From Aldrovandia affinis (taxonomy: Eukaryota; Chordata; Actinopteri; Notacanthiformes; Halosauridae), in assembly GCA_029706075.1 (NCBI GenBank), contig JAINUG010000086.1, positions 1,859,060 to 1,923,059 on the forward strand: a stretch of DNA of 64,000 nt, written 5' to 3'. Position 1 is the first letter of the stretch, and each line of letters starts with the position of its first letter. The notes below the pieces were generated by a model. It was not told where the DNA came from, made no database searches, and saw only the letters and a program-made list of their open reading frames with translations. Positions 11,200 through 22,719 of the stretch are shown piece by piece. A program made the translations under genes and the position numbers.

Positions 11200-13329
11200 C
11201 ATGAGACATAGCAACAACTTGTAACACAATCCTAGGCAGCTGGCATTCTGAGATTATGGTTTGGCCTGTTTTTTCACCACACCAAATTAATTTGATGAAT
11301 TTCTCTTTACAATGGTCAGGTGGGTAGGGTGTCTTATTGAATATTCATCGATCCTGAATTCCTAGATGAGTGAAATGGTTTACAAATGAGATTACATCAA
11401 GGCAATATTTAAATAGTTTACTTCATAATTTTGTGAAAAAAACCCCACATGACCCATACTGTTATTGACTATAGATCAATTGTCTATATATAATTTTTAA
11501 ATATATAAATAACACACTTTGTGTAAAAAGATGAATCACTACTCCACTAGCTTTCAGCACAGCATGCACAAAAGGTAAGTGAAGAAACTGTGCTTCTTCT
11601 TGCCAATTTAAATGGCAGAATCTGCACAGGTCAGATAAACTTAATTTTATGTCATCAATATTGGGGCATGGAGAATGAAGAGTATGCTATGTTTACTCAC
11701 CAGTTTGAAGTGTACTTGGATATAGTAAAATGCACACAATTTTGTGATGCAAAGAAAAATAATGCTACCACTAGCCTAAATAGCCTAATTGAGAATAATT
11801 AGCTATAGGCCTACCTGTTTTTGGTCTTGACTATTCGTATGATTAATTGCTTTATTGTTAATCGATGAAAATCAATGGAAATAGCTTGAGAGTAATGATC
11901 AGTTTAAAAATAAAATCACCTGTCTCTCATATCCAGCTCACCAGCCACCAACTGCTTATCACAGGTAGTGATGTTGCTTCATTACTCAATTTTCAAAGTG
12001 GAGGGGATATTTAATATTTAATGCATAGTGTTCACTTTTAATGTATTTTGGGTCTTTTGAAGCAATCTGCAGAGTCCATTACTTTAAACACACTAGGTAG
12101 TAATAGTTGAATGGTTTTAAATAAATGCAGTTAAACACTTCATAATAACTACTTTGAAATACCTACCTTGCTCTTTCCTAACATTTCTTAACTTTAGCTT
12201 TGCCCTGGAAGAATTTAAACTGGCTTGCTAGTTAATAAATTACAGCCCTCAAAGCCTTGATAAATATTACAAAGTCATTAATTCCAGCCAGGGGAAATGA
12301 ATTTTAATAGATTTTTCATATGATCAATTACCCCGTATAATAGGTTATTGTTTTATGGTTCTTTCCAAAAAAGCAGGGGCATTAATCTAAATCAGTAGGT
12401 GTGACATATAGAAGCGATCAGTGCTTTTGTTAGTCATCCTGTTAATTTCTCTTCTTCTCTGTCATAATAACTTGTGGCACTGCAGAAGTAGGCAACTCTG
12501 ATTGGTCAGACTTATGGGACACTTAAAGCCCTTAGTCAGCAATTCATGCCCTTCATCAACATTTTTCTTCTTCTTTTTTTCCGTATGTGTAGCTGTGAAT
12601 GCTAGATTTACTCTCACATAAGGCCATGTTTAGCCACAGACAAATAAATGAAATGTGAACATTTTTCTGGGCATGATCTAAAATTCTGAGAACTCTGAGC
12701 TTCAAACATCTCTCCATCAAAACATATTTTAGAGGGGATGTTTTTTTCAGCTGATGTCAGTACCACAGAGGTCTTGCAGGATGAAGAGGCTCTTATGAAT
12801 TATTTTACTTTCCCTCATTGACCCCCCTACAAAAGGGATCAAAGAAACACGCTATTCTCTGTGGACAAATATCTGTCTGTAGCAACATTGTTCTGGTGTC
12901 AATTATCCCTTACCACCTTCCATCCACTTATGAAGACTCGACTCTTTACACATTAATTTCAGCTGAGATTTGAGGTGGGCTGCAAGAATCAGAATCTTTA
13001 AACATGATTCCAGCACATGCACATTAATATAACTCTTTTATCACAATTTGGATGCAATCTGCCAAGTCGTACATCCAATTTGTGGTTCTTGAGTGTCTTC
13101 TTGAGCAATGTTGTGATGTGACTGCAGAGATTGTCAGTAACTTATGGTGCATTACGTATTTCGCTGCAACAAAATTCTAGAGAATAGAGGGTGAAGAATG
13201 CATTAGCAATGCTGGTTTAGGAGGGACTTTCAATTTGGTTTTGCAGTGTTGTTATTGATTTGCTGAACAGACATCCTTACACAAAGAGCAACATATGGAC
13301 CATACTTTTTACATATTAGCCATGTTGGA
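11200..13329. other. Unique DNA, possible conserved non-coding element
   Basis: No coding signal or repeat was recognised over 2.1 kb. The block at about 12130-12370 is rich in TAAT/ATTA cores (TTAATAAATTACAG, GTCATTAATTCC, GAATTTTAATAG, CATATGATCAATTA) and lacks simple repeats, a texture common in vertebrate developmental enhancers. This is only a resemblance; cross-species alignment would be needed. Confidence 0.3.
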
Positions 13330-13445
13330 TGTATTTGCTCACAGTAGGATCCTTGCTCAAAGGTACAACAGCAACTCTCCACCCAAGGATTGAACCTACA
13401 ACCTATTGGTTACCAGCCAGAACCTTCACCTCTGTCCCACAATGC
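13330..13445 (-). mobile_element. Degenerate tRNA-derived SINE fragment
   Basis: The minus strand reads a B-box-like GTAGGTTCAATCC, then TGCTGTTGTACC, then TTTGAGCAAGGATCC, as in the SINE type whose body appears at 2647-2830. It has no intact A box or tail. Confidence 0.5.
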
Positions 13446-13601
13446 TGGCAGCTGTTGGGAAAATAATACACATCTAGTCAAGCATATTGTATTCCTAGGG
13501 CATTGTACATTATACATTAATGTTGGCTATGCCTGTTTGGAGGTTTAATTGCAGGGAACAATACTGTGATCATGTGATCCACATACAGTATATTTATCCA
13601 T

Positions 13602-13989
13602 GCCATTAGATATCCATCCATCCATCCATCCATTGTCTAAGCCGCTTATTCCTGGTCAGGGTCGCGGGGGGCTGGAGCCTATCCCAGCATGCGTTCCGGG
13701 CGAGAGGCAGGAATACACCCTGGACAGGTCGCCAATCCATCGCAGGGCACACACACCATTCACTCACACACTCATACCTACGGGCAATTTAGACTCTCCA
13801 ATTAGCCTAACGTGCATGTCTTTGGACTGTGGGAAGAAACCGGAGTACCCGGAGGAAACCCACGCGGACACGGGGAGAACATGCAAACTCCGCACAGAAA
13901 GGCCCCCGGCCTGGATTCGAACCCGAGACCTTCTTGCTGTGAGGCGACAGTGCTATCCACTGCACCACCGTGCCGCCGCCATTAGATAT
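13602..13989 (-). mobile_element. Complete tRNA-derived SINE with 12-bp target duplication
   Basis: The SINE body spans 13614-13977, flanked by the exact duplication GCCATTAGATAT (13602-13613 and 13978-13989). On the minus strand it begins GGCGGCACGGTGGTGCAGTG (A box within TGGTGCAGTGGATAGCAC), has the B box GGTTCGAATCC, a body with TTTGCATGTTCTCCCCG and AAAGACATGCACG, and ends in (ATGG)n. This is a very abundant teleost SINE; three more copies lie in this window. The open frames across it are antisense artefacts. Confidence 0.93.
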
Positions 13990-15904
13990 GTTGACTCTAA
14001 TTATACCATTCACAGAAATGCAGAGACAGATGATCCATTTCAGTGTGTGTTGGTTAATGCATTCAGTATGAGCTCAGTGGAGGTTTGCAGGCATTGGAAA
14101 AAAAAAAAACCTTGGAGTAATCGTTAACTCTCCATTGTGGAGCCAAACTTCTAATTTGTATTACAATCAGAATAGGAGTGTCTAATAAGCACTGCTCATT
14201 GTTCCAGAAGGGAAACTGAGTGTACTGAGAATACAAGTACAGGGCTGAGAAATTGGCATCTGCGGTGACATGAAATGTTTGTGGTAATCCTGTTTGAAGG
14301 TGGATTTGAGATAATATTCCTAATCATGTCGCTTTGTGTGTGCAGAAGAGAGGATCTCTCTGGTTTATTTTAAAAATCAAAACCTCAACTTATAAATTTG
14401 CTTTTGCAGTGGGCAAAGCAATATGTTGATATTGTTAATATGTCAATGTGATGGGCTACGGGGTCAGAGCCATCATTTATGCCCAACCATCTCTGTAGCT
14501 GTTTCAGTGGAAAGGAGCAAAAGTTGTCCAATCCATCACCCCCCTCCGGCCCTGATTCGATAAAATAGTTTGTCCTCCTCAGTTATTTTTGAGTTTGGTA
14601 TTTATTTTAAATAAGTTCTCACTCCAGGGTTGGAGGGGTGTGGGGAGGATTGGGGCTGTGACCCTCCTTAGTGGGTCAGCAGTTGTGTGGCAGGTACCAG
14701 TAGAGGTTTTCTCAAGTTTACAATCTACATGGTACATGCACTACTATTACCCTGAAGGCCAAGACTCAGTAATAGTCTCCAACTGCATCAGGTGTCCTTT
14801 TGCACTCACTCATGTTTCATTTCTCATTTCTTATTGGCTGCAGCTAGGCCTCAGAAGCCAGCAGGAATGTTGCTCTGGGCAATCTTTTAATTCTGCTTTT
14901 GATTCATATTCCTCTGCTTGATTTCATTAATGTCATTGCCTGTATTTGCTTTAAGTGTTATTTTAACAGTTTATTTGGGGTGCCTTGTTAGCATATTTTA
15001 GATTTTGTTGTGCTATTATTAGTTATTATTAGTTCTTCGGTCATCATTTATTCAGTATTTATCAGTCTTTTATTTTTGTGTTAGTGAATTAGGAAAGTGC
15101 TTTGAAAGACAAATATATTTGGGTGGGCGGGGGTGCCAAGGGAGTTATTTTCAACCACAATCAATGTCGGCACCAACTTTGCCGATGCATGGGAGCCATT
15201 TTAAAGTGTTAATATTATAAACTAAATCATCTTTGGTTATTTGAGAATGGTGCTACAGACACATGCGTAGGAATACCCTCCCACTGTGAAAGCATTGCTT
15301 TCTATTTCAATCACAAATACAAACAGTCATCCACAACTGAAATGCATACAGAGAGACTGGATATTTTATGTGGAAAAATTAAGTAAAACGTTTTTGCATT
15401 CACTCAGTGATCAATAAAGTCCTCGTTTGACTCCTCTTAGTCTGCTTTTTCAGACATACACACACACACACACACTCGCTAATCTTGTATAAATCTTCCT
15501 CAGAACTGCCTAAAAAGAAAACATGTAATAACATTTTCAATACAGACTGCAAGCCTCCATTGTGATGTTGACTCTCATGAAATAGTTACAGCATATAATT
15601 TATTTTTCTTGCAATTATTTCTTGACAAGGATTTATGTGGGCTATATTTATTAAAATTATTGCTGTGATGACAATTTAATCACTTTACCATGCTAAGTCT
15701 GAAGGCGTCAAAAGCAAACTATCAAGTTCCCATTGATATTGCGACCACTCAGTGCATGCCATATGTTTACGCATCTTTTTGGAACCTCTGCAGCAAACCC
15801 ACTTAGTACACCTCCATTTCAACTGGCAAGTTTGATGAAATTGTACAGATGATTTTGTTTGTTTCTGTGCATGTGCGTGTGTGTACATGCGTATATTTGT
15901 ACAT
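13990..15904. other. Unique DNA with a (CA)n tract
   Basis: No gene or repeat family was recognised. A short (CA)n microsatellite lies at about 15452-15475. The 110-codon frame at 14589-14921 has no family resemblance. Confidence 0.45.
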
Positions 15905-17500
15905 TTGTACATTTTAAGCATTTAGCAGATGCTCTTATCCAGAGCGACTTACAAGATATGCATTATTACATGGTAAGAACAATCATTGTTCACGCAAGAG
16001 ATCAGTGCAGTAATACAGTGATATACATTGTTGTTGGCAGCTGCATACCATACCTGTAACACTGGGAAGGAAAAGGTGAGTAAATATCTGTATTTGTTTT
16101 GAAGAGTAAACAAGTATACATATACAAAAAGTATTAAATAAGTAAGCAGTGGTGATGACAATTGGCTAGATGTACAGAATTCAGTGGTAGTGGAGTCTGA
16201 AAAGGTGGGTTTTGAGTCTCTTGCGGAAGATCGCAAGTGATTCCGTGGTCCTGACCGAGTGCGGAAGATCATTCCACCACTGAGGGGTCAGGACAGAAGA
16301 GGCGAGACCGCGAGGATCGGCTCTGGAGGTAAGGGGGGGCAGTTCCTCTAGCCGCTTGATAAGCTAACACTAGTGATTTGAATCTGATGTGTGCTGCGAT
16401 GGGGAGCCAGTGCAGAGAGGAGAGTAGAGGGGTGAAATGGGTGAACTTTGGTTGATTGAACACCAGATGTGCGGCAGCATTCTGGACTAGTTGCAGTGGC
16501 TTGATAGCACAAGCCGGTAGGCCTGCCAGCAAGGAATTGCAGTATTCCAGACGTGAGATCACCAGGGTCTGGACCAGGAATTGTGTGGCCTCTTGGGTAT
16601 GGAACGATCGGATCCTCCGGATGTTATGGAGGGAGAATCGGCAGGTCCAGGTGATCGCTGCGATGTGACCCGAGAAGCACAGCTGGTCATCCAGGGTCAC
16701 TCCAAGACTCCTGGAAGACTAGGATGGGACACTATGGAGCCTTCCACGATGATTGAAGCATCAATCATCGGGGAGCCCTTCGCTGGGAGGAAGAGCAGCT
16801 CCGTCTTCCCCAGATTCAGCTTCAGGTGGTGGGTCGACATCCAGGCAGAGATGTCAGCCAGGCATGCAGAGATCCACACTGGGACCTGGAGAGAAGGAGA
16901 GAAAGAGTTGAGTGTCGTCGGCATAACAGTGATAAGAAAAACCATGAGCAGAGATAACAGAACCAAGTGACTTGGTGTACAGGGAGAATAGGATGGGGCC
17001 TAGCACCGAGCCCTTGGGACTCCAGTGGAGAGGGTGTGGGAAGAGGAGAGGGATCCTCTCCAGGCCACCTGAGACATTGGGACTTGACCACTTGTAGAGC
17101 CTCAGTGAATGCGAGCAGAGCAGTCTCTGTGGAGTGGCCTGCCTTGAACCCAGATTGGTTAGGATCAAGCAGGTTGCTCTGTAGTAGATGAGCAAACAGT
17201 TTGTTATAGACAGCTCGCACTAGTGTTTTGGAAAGGAATGGGAGGAGAGACAGGTCAGTAGTTAGAAAAGACAGCAGGATTCAGAGAGGGTTTTTTGAGG
17301 AGGGGGATGACATGGGCGCTTTTGAGGGGAGAGGGGACAGAGCCAGAGGAAAGGGATGAGTCAAAGGGGAGGATGTCCATAGCAATGGACTGGAAGAGGG
17401 GGGAAGGAATGAGGTCGAGAGGGCACGTGGTAGGACGGTGGGAGTAAACAAGTTGAAGGATGTCCGAGTCAGGGAGGCGTGAGAAGGAAGACAGCATTAA
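15905..17500 (-). mobile_element. Decayed L2/CR1-group LINE covering the reverse transcriptase
   Basis: Successive minus-strand frames show an ordered reverse transcriptase: HRPTTCPLDLIPSPL (about 17440), [15 protein letters not shown] (about 17150), [20 protein letters not shown], and the catalytic YADD (complement of 16914-16925, context [12 protein letters not shown]). Then come STHHLKLNLGKTELLFLPA, SRLEYCNSLLAGLPACAIKP, the HWLPIAAHIRFKSL block and the C-terminal RTTESLAIFRKRLKTHLF. The 3' tail with CGCTCTGGATAAGAGC lies at 15915-15955. A deletion removes sequence between ALL...EAL and the GSVLGP block, with frameshifts nearby. No APE domain is present. Confidence 0.92.
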
Positions 17501-18429
17501 TCATTAATTAATAAAAGCATTCACTTTGTGAGCAATATAATTTCAAGCATGGGCCATGATATTTTATGTCTTAAGATCACAATATATATCACAATAGTTA
17601 CTTTTGCACTATCTGCAAACTTATTTTTAAGGTGCTGAAAGTAAGGAAGATGAAGTTATGAGCAGTTTTTATCAAATGTCTACTGTGCTGAGAAGGATGC
17701 ACAAAGTTCCTGGACTAATAATGGTGACAAGAAAGGACACATTTTTCAAGGAAATTAAAAAATGCCTTCTAGTCAATGTAATATCGAAACACTCGCCAGG
17801 TGTAATGGAGTTTAGCTGATGAATTGCAAGATTGGCTATGCACGCTTTGGGGGGATTTGTTACTGACAACTTTCGAGGTCAGAAAATCATACTAATTGGT
17901 TATTATATTTATATATTTATATAATATTTACAAATAAAAAACAAAACAAACAAAGGATAGAAAGAAGAGAGGTGCCTTCTCTACAGATTTCTTAGTCTTA
18001 GATATACCAGTTGATTTTAACACTCGCATTAATAGATTATTAATGATTATTAATTTAATGCGCATACATTCAATTGAATTAAAAGGGAGGATAATGGCAG
18101 CAATTACAGTCCAATTGGTCATATTCCATTTTCATTCAAAGGCAAGGATATACATTTGTGTACATATACATACATATACATGTGTGCAAAGTATAAAACA
18201 ACCTGTGTACAATACTGCAGAACAAGCCAACGAGTCTGAATACTCATTCATGCTAAACTAAACCATGCTAAAGACACAGTGGTTGGTGTGCAACACACAT
18301 AACCACTTAATTTCCTGGCATTCAGTTGTGCTGCTGCAGTTATTGATTGAATCAGCTGCACACCCTCCTTTCTAACATATGAGCCATTTTTCTTGCTCCG
18401 GCTGAAAACTAGCCATGTACTGTACCAGA
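17501..18429. other. Unique DNA, no gene seen
   Basis: AT-rich with short TATATTTATATA runs near 17905-17930 and degenerate TACATATACA repeats near 18155-18185. No coding signal. Confidence 0.45.
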
Positions 18430-18822
18430 TCCATTACTTTATCCATCCATCCATCCATCCATCCATTATCTAAGCCGCTTATTCCTGGTCAGGGTCGCGG
18501 GGGGCTGGAGCCTATCCCAGCATGTGTTCCGGGCGAGAGGCAGGAATACACCCTGGACAGGTCGCCAATCCATCGCAGGGCACACACACCATTCACTCAC
18601 ACACTCATACCTACGGGCAATTTAGACTCTCCAATTAGCCTAACGTGCATATCTTTGGACTGTGGGAGGAAACCGGAGTACCCGGAGGAAACCCACGCGG
18701 ACACGGGGAGAACATGCAAACTCCGCACAGAAAGGCCCCCGGCCTGGATTCGAACCCGAGACCTTCTTGCTGTGAGGCGACAGTGCTATCCACTGCACCA
18801 CCGTGCCGCCTCCATTACTTTA
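18430..18822 (-). mobile_element. Complete tRNA-derived SINE with 12-bp target duplication
   Basis: Same family and orientation as the copy at 13602-13989. The SINE spans 18442-18810 with the duplication TCCATTACTTTA at 18430-18441 and 18811-18822. The tRNA-like head (GGCGGCACGGTGGTGCAGTG) is at the right end and the (ATGG)n tail at the left. Very few substitutions separate it from the first copy, so the family has been active recently. Confidence 0.93.
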
Positions 18823-19320
18823 TTTAAGATCAAATGTTTTATTTTGCATTTTGTAAGAGTTGTTGTCCATAGTACAGATATATTTGCATAATTACACTGC
18901 GAGTGTATGTTTTATTAACTTAAGGGTACAAATTGCCAGTTTGAGGGTACACCGTATCAAATTGAGGGTATGCACCGCTAATCGCTGTGAAGGTCTGATT
19001 TATTAGTTTGAGGTTACAGAAGGAAAGAAAAAACTCCATTGGAGTGTGACGTCTTGGGGGGTTGTGAATTTAACAGCCATTTATCGGCAGATAAATTAGA
19101 TTTATGTGGGTTTGTTTGTAACATGATTTGTTAGATGATCTGTGCTGTATGATGACTGTACTGCATATGCTGTATTTTGACCACCTGTCAGTCATTATAT
19201 AGTTATTCAGACTAAAAACAGAAGCAGCTAGAGCACAACCAATGTATGCTGTGTGCTCGCTCCAGACTGCCACACAGTGAATGCACGTTTTTATGTTAGC
19301 TACATTACCATATACAGCAT
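18823..19320. other. Unique DNA, no gene seen
   Basis: A short loose repetition of 'tttgagggtac/attgagggtatg' near 18920-18975; otherwise nothing. Confidence 0.4.
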
Positions 19321-19684
19321 TGTAGCGATAGTGAGCCAGGCCCACCCAATTCTCCGTTAATGATTGTGATTAGTTAGTTCAGTAGGGGTTCAGGTGGGGC
19401 ACTATAGAGTTGAGTATACAAGCACAAGTTGTTGAAAGCTAGTTCTCTTCTTCTTCTGGTAGTCCATGTTCGAGAGTGTGCGAGATGGATGTGTCAATTT
19501 CCACGGCTACCGAGAAAGCTAAAGTGCTCCGTTTATTATTTTGGTGCCTCTCCCTACTGCCCACCAAGTGTCATAATAAACGCCTTGGCGGCAGTTCAAC
19601 GTGACCTTTCTTGTCCGCCTCTGTTTCTCCAACCCTGTTGGCGACCAGCGGGCTAGCAAGCTGCCCCGTAGGAGCATCGCTACA
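19321..19684 (+). mobile_element. 5' LTR (TGTAGCGAT...ATCGCTACA)
   Basis: The 364-bp LTR is bounded by perfect 9-bp inverted termini TGTAGCGAT and ATCGCTACA. It carries a polyadenylation signal (AATAAA within CATAATAAACGCC, about 19571). One base after its end comes TGGTGTCAGAACCTGG, which fits a tRNA primer-binding site of vertebrate Ty3/gypsy-type elements. No matching 3' LTR was found in the window, so the element is incomplete. Confidence 0.85.
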
Positions 19685-19685
19685 C

Positions 19686-19701
19686 TGGTGTCAGAACCTG
19701 G
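19686..19701 (+). promoter_or_regulatory. Primer-binding site of the LTR element
   Basis: TGGTGTCAGAACCTGG begins one base after the LTR terminus. It starts with TGG, complementary to a tRNA CCA end, as expected for a minus-strand primer site. The tRNA species was not determined. Confidence 0.7.
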
Positions 19702-19746
19702 ATATCGCCCACGCCTCGCACTGGGTTGCTTGCTGCATTAAAGGTC

Positions 19747-20393
19747 ATGGCAGATAAAGAAAATATCACAGTTGGGGGAGGAGAGCTGTCTTTATTGACC
19801 CCGCCACACACACCTGCGTTAGAGTGCATGAAACAGAAGTCTGCACTTCTTTTGATTGGAGCGCAGATTGTTAGGCCACGGCACTGGGCATTCTCGCCAG
19901 AAGGGAACAGCTTCCGCGATGCAAATAAAGATGACGCCGGCCATAATGCAGACGTGGCTAAGGAAGAGAGCAGCAGGCCAGATGTAAACAAACATGGCGG
20001 CGGCCATAAAAAACATGGCTAGCAACAAACCTAGCAAACGGGATGAACAAAACTGGGAACAAATCAAGATTCAAAGAGAGAAAGAAGGAGCTTTAAAGCA
20101 ATGGATTGATGAGGTCAAACTGATGAAACTAACGATGACAGTAATCAGAGAAGAGGATATTGAGCAGCTTCTCCCCTTAATACAGGTGGGCAACATGACG
20201 TATTGGAGTGTTGTAGGGTGGTTGGATGGACGTTACGGGAGTACAGATAAGCCTCGACAAAGGCTCAGCATAGCTCACCGTAGCGAGCTAAGTGCTAGCG
20301 AGAATGCTAATCGTAATGGGTTTTCAAATGGCGAGGCTACTGTTAGCAACTATGCTAACACTAGTGACTTGTTACAGGGAAATACATTTACAT
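19747..20393 (+). pseudogene. Gag-like leader protein relic of the LTR element
   Basis: It starts MADKENITVGGGELSLL at 19747, just downstream of the primer-binding site, and runs open in that frame to about 20022. Similar-texture coding continues in another frame from about 19994 (MASNKPSKRDEQNWEQIK, then VIREEDIEQLLPLIQVGNM and WLDGRYGSTDKPRQRLS) to about 20393. The switch implies one frameshift near 20000. The Arg/Lys/Glu-rich composition and the position suggest a gag-type protein, but no CCHC knuckle, protease or reverse transcriptase follows. The frame is cut by the TTAA element at 20394, and no continuation is seen beyond it. The gag assignment rests mainly on position. Confidence 0.55.
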
Positions 20394-20607
20394 TTAACAT
20401 CTTCGTCTTTTAGTCACACCCAGGGCCTTCGGGTCAATTTGACCCGGCTCATGTTCAACCATTCTAAAGTCGTTATATCACATGTTTAGTACATTAAATG
20501 AGCCAAGCAGAAGAAGTTTCATAGAAAAAAAATATTTTAACATACTTTTCCTTGATGTTGAAATTTTAAAACGGGTCAGATTGACCCGAAGACCATAGGA
20601 AGGTTAA
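20394..20607. mobile_element. TTAA-flanked MITE, piggyBac-like
   Basis: TTAA lies at both edges (20394-20397 and 20604-20607). Near each end sits the palindromic block TTCGGGTCAATTTGACCCG (right copy with one change), a signature of a common teleost piggyBac-type MITE. The outermost bases of the two ends differ, so the left border is less sure. It has no coding capacity. Confidence 0.6.
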
Positions 20608-21229
20608 CACTTTTTTATTCTTCCATCTTGTACATAAATAGTAAATGTAACTTTTGGAGACATGACCACAAGAATAACACAACTTTAATAAGGTTTAAAA
20701 GACACTGCAGTGATTACCTTCTATTATGCATCTTTGCACATTTGTTAATGAGTAAATCAGAATCAAAATGAGACTTGGTTTCATCGATTATACAGTGGTA
20801 GTTGTATAATCATTTTTCCCTTTCACCTAACCACAAAGCACAGTTTTTAGCACATTTTTTGCTAGCATTGTTTGCATGTCCAAAAATATTGGGAATCCCA
20901 CAGGTAACATGCTTGAAACTGCATAGCAAATGTACCTTCTCATTAACTTCTAATCAAGTCGCACCTCCATGTGGTTCATTTGGAATTTGAACATGTGTGT
21001 CATTTGCAAGATACTTACAAAAGCATACTGAAAGGGGACTACTCTGACTGCCCATAAATAAATAAATAAAATATAATTTTACAAACTGACAACAATAACA
21101 ATAGCTGCCATTACGCAAAGCGGAAATGTAAAACACGGAACATCCGGTTTACTATTCTAAGTAAACAACATTAGCTAACCTGTTTAATATTTCCGTGGAC
21201 TGTCAAAAAAGAAGAGAAACAAAGGGGAA
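20608..21229. other. Unique AT-rich DNA, no gene seen
   Basis: No coding signal. (AAAT)n-like bases near 21055-21075. Confidence 0.4.
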
Positions 21230-21620
21230 GGAACTGATTAACACAAAATTCTCTATAATGTCAAATAAAAAAACAACTCTAAACCTTTTATTTTCTTAAA
21301 TAATTACAAATAAAAAACTGACAATAACTGGTTGCATAAGTATTCACCACCCATGATTTAATATTTGGCAGAAGCATATTTAGCTGCAATTACAGCTGTG
21401 AGTCTATTTTATCTCTACAAGTTTAGTCCCTGACAAATAAAGAAATAAATAAACATAGTGGGTATACAAAGTTTTTACCCCTTTGGAACTTTTCACATTT
21501 AATTTTCTTACTTCATGGAATCGAAATGAAAATACTCAATAGGATTTTGCTGTATGCTTTGGGTGGTTGTCCTGCTGGAATATGCATCTGGCGTTATGTA
21601 CAGAATTTTGACAGTGTTGT
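21230..21620. mobile_element. Degenerate Tc1-like transposon fragment
   Basis: Blocks such as TTGCATAAGTATTCACCACC, GGCAGAAGCATATTTAGCTG, CAATTACAGCTGTGAGTCT and TGCTTTGGGTGGTTGTCCTG follow the order found in non-coding and antisense transposase parts of fish Tc1 elements. No inverted terminus or frame is intact. Confidence 0.5.
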
Positions 21621-21889
21621 CACGCCAACTTGTAATCATATTTTTGATCTGTCTGTACGTAGAAACATGCCTGACCTAACTGATCATCCAAATATCGAGC
21701 AGTAGCGGCCCAATTATATACCTTTATCCTATTGGCTAATAGAGCTCCCAATGTAAAACAGAAGCAGGATAATGGTTTGGTGAAAATGGTAAGCCAGATA
21801 AATTGGTTTCTCTATTTTAACCCTGTGTTTTAAAATAAAATCAATATTAATTAAGGCAAAATTGGAAATCAGTGTTAGCTAGCACTCTT

Positions 21890-22043
21890 CCAGTGCACCC
21901 TCTCTCTCTCTTTCACAATCATACCAAGGGAGAGAGGCGGACATTCTTAGTGCGCCCTCTTTCTATCTTTCCCACACACACAGGAAGCACTCTACTCAGT
22001 CACTCTTAATGAACACACACAAACTCAACAGACTCCACACAGA
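21890..22043 (-). repeat. Fragment of LTR family A
   Basis: On the minus strand it contains GTGACTGAGTAGAGTGCTTC followed by CTGTGTGTGTG, also present at about 61487-61515 inside the family A copy. A preceding GGAGTCTG...TGTGTGTGTT is shared as well. It is a short piece with no ends. It also contains a short (CT)n run near 21899-21912. Confidence 0.6.
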
Positions 22044-22092
22044 CTCCACCTCCCAGAAGCTTGGATTACAGACGTGCGCCACCATGCCCGAC
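22044..22092 (-). pseudogene. 7SL (SRP) RNA 5' fragment
   Basis: Read on the minus strand from about 22092: GTCGGGCATGGTGGCGCACG, then TCTGTAATCCAAGCTTCTGG, then GAGGTGGAG. This follows the 5' Alu domain of vertebrate 7SL RNA (GCCGGGCGCGGTGGCGCGTG, CCTGTAGTCCCAGCTAC, GGGAGGCTGAG). Only about the first 49 nucleotides are present, so this is a retro-fragment, not a functional SRP RNA gene. It sits between an LTR fragment and a LINE 3' end. Confidence 0.7.
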
Positions 22093-22099
22093 AGAGTCA

Positions 22100-22640
22100 C
22101 ATCAAACACCAACACTCAAACGACACGCCCACGTACACCCCAGCCAGACCCCTCCGCTCCGCCTCCTCTGGCAAACTGACTGCCCCATCCCTCCAGGCGC
22201 CTGGCAGCCGCTCCTTGCGATCTCGTCTCTTCTCTGTCCTGACCCCTCGCTGGTGGAACGACCTCCCGCAATCGATCAGGACCGCGGAATCACTTGCAAT
22301 CCTCCGCAAGAGACTCAAAACCCACCTTTTCAGACTCCACTACCACTGAATTCTGAACATCTAGATAATTGTCACCACCACTGCCTATTTGTACAACACT
22401 ATATACCCGTTTACTCCATTTATTAAAAAAAAAAATTAAAAAAACCCCAAAACATACTAACCTTTTCCTTCCCAGTGTGTTACAGGTATGGTACGCAGTT
22501 GCCTGCAATGATGTCTATCGCTGTATTACTGCACTGATCTTTTGCGCTAACTATGATTGTTCCTACCCTGTATTTATGCACATCTTGTAAGTCGCTCTGG
22601 ATAAGAGCATCTGCTAAATGCTTAAAATGTAAAATGTAAA
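22100..22640 (+). mobile_element. 5'-truncated L2/CR1-group LINE 3' end
   Basis: It encodes the C-terminal segment RPLRSASSGKLTAPSLQAPG, then LFSVLTPRWWNDLPQSIRTA and ESLAILRKRLKTHLFRLHYH before a stop at about 22349. Then comes the 3' UTR with the tail TAAGTCGCTCTGGATAAGAG and AAATGTAAA repeats at 22587-22640. The similar copy at 44178-44960 shows that the part upstream of about 22130 is missing. The CDS stretch is open, so the copy is fairly young. Confidence 0.88.
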
Positions 22641-22719
22641 TGTAATAGTTACTCACAGCATCCAGTACACAGCAGACGAAGGCATCTTTCTTTAGTTGAG
22701 TTGTTTATTAGGGGGTCAT

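Noticed and set aside
13600-14127. Plus-strand open frame of 175 codons, also seen across the other SINE copies
   Set aside because: It is the antisense of a tRNA-derived SINE; the protein-like similarity between copies reflects the repeat.
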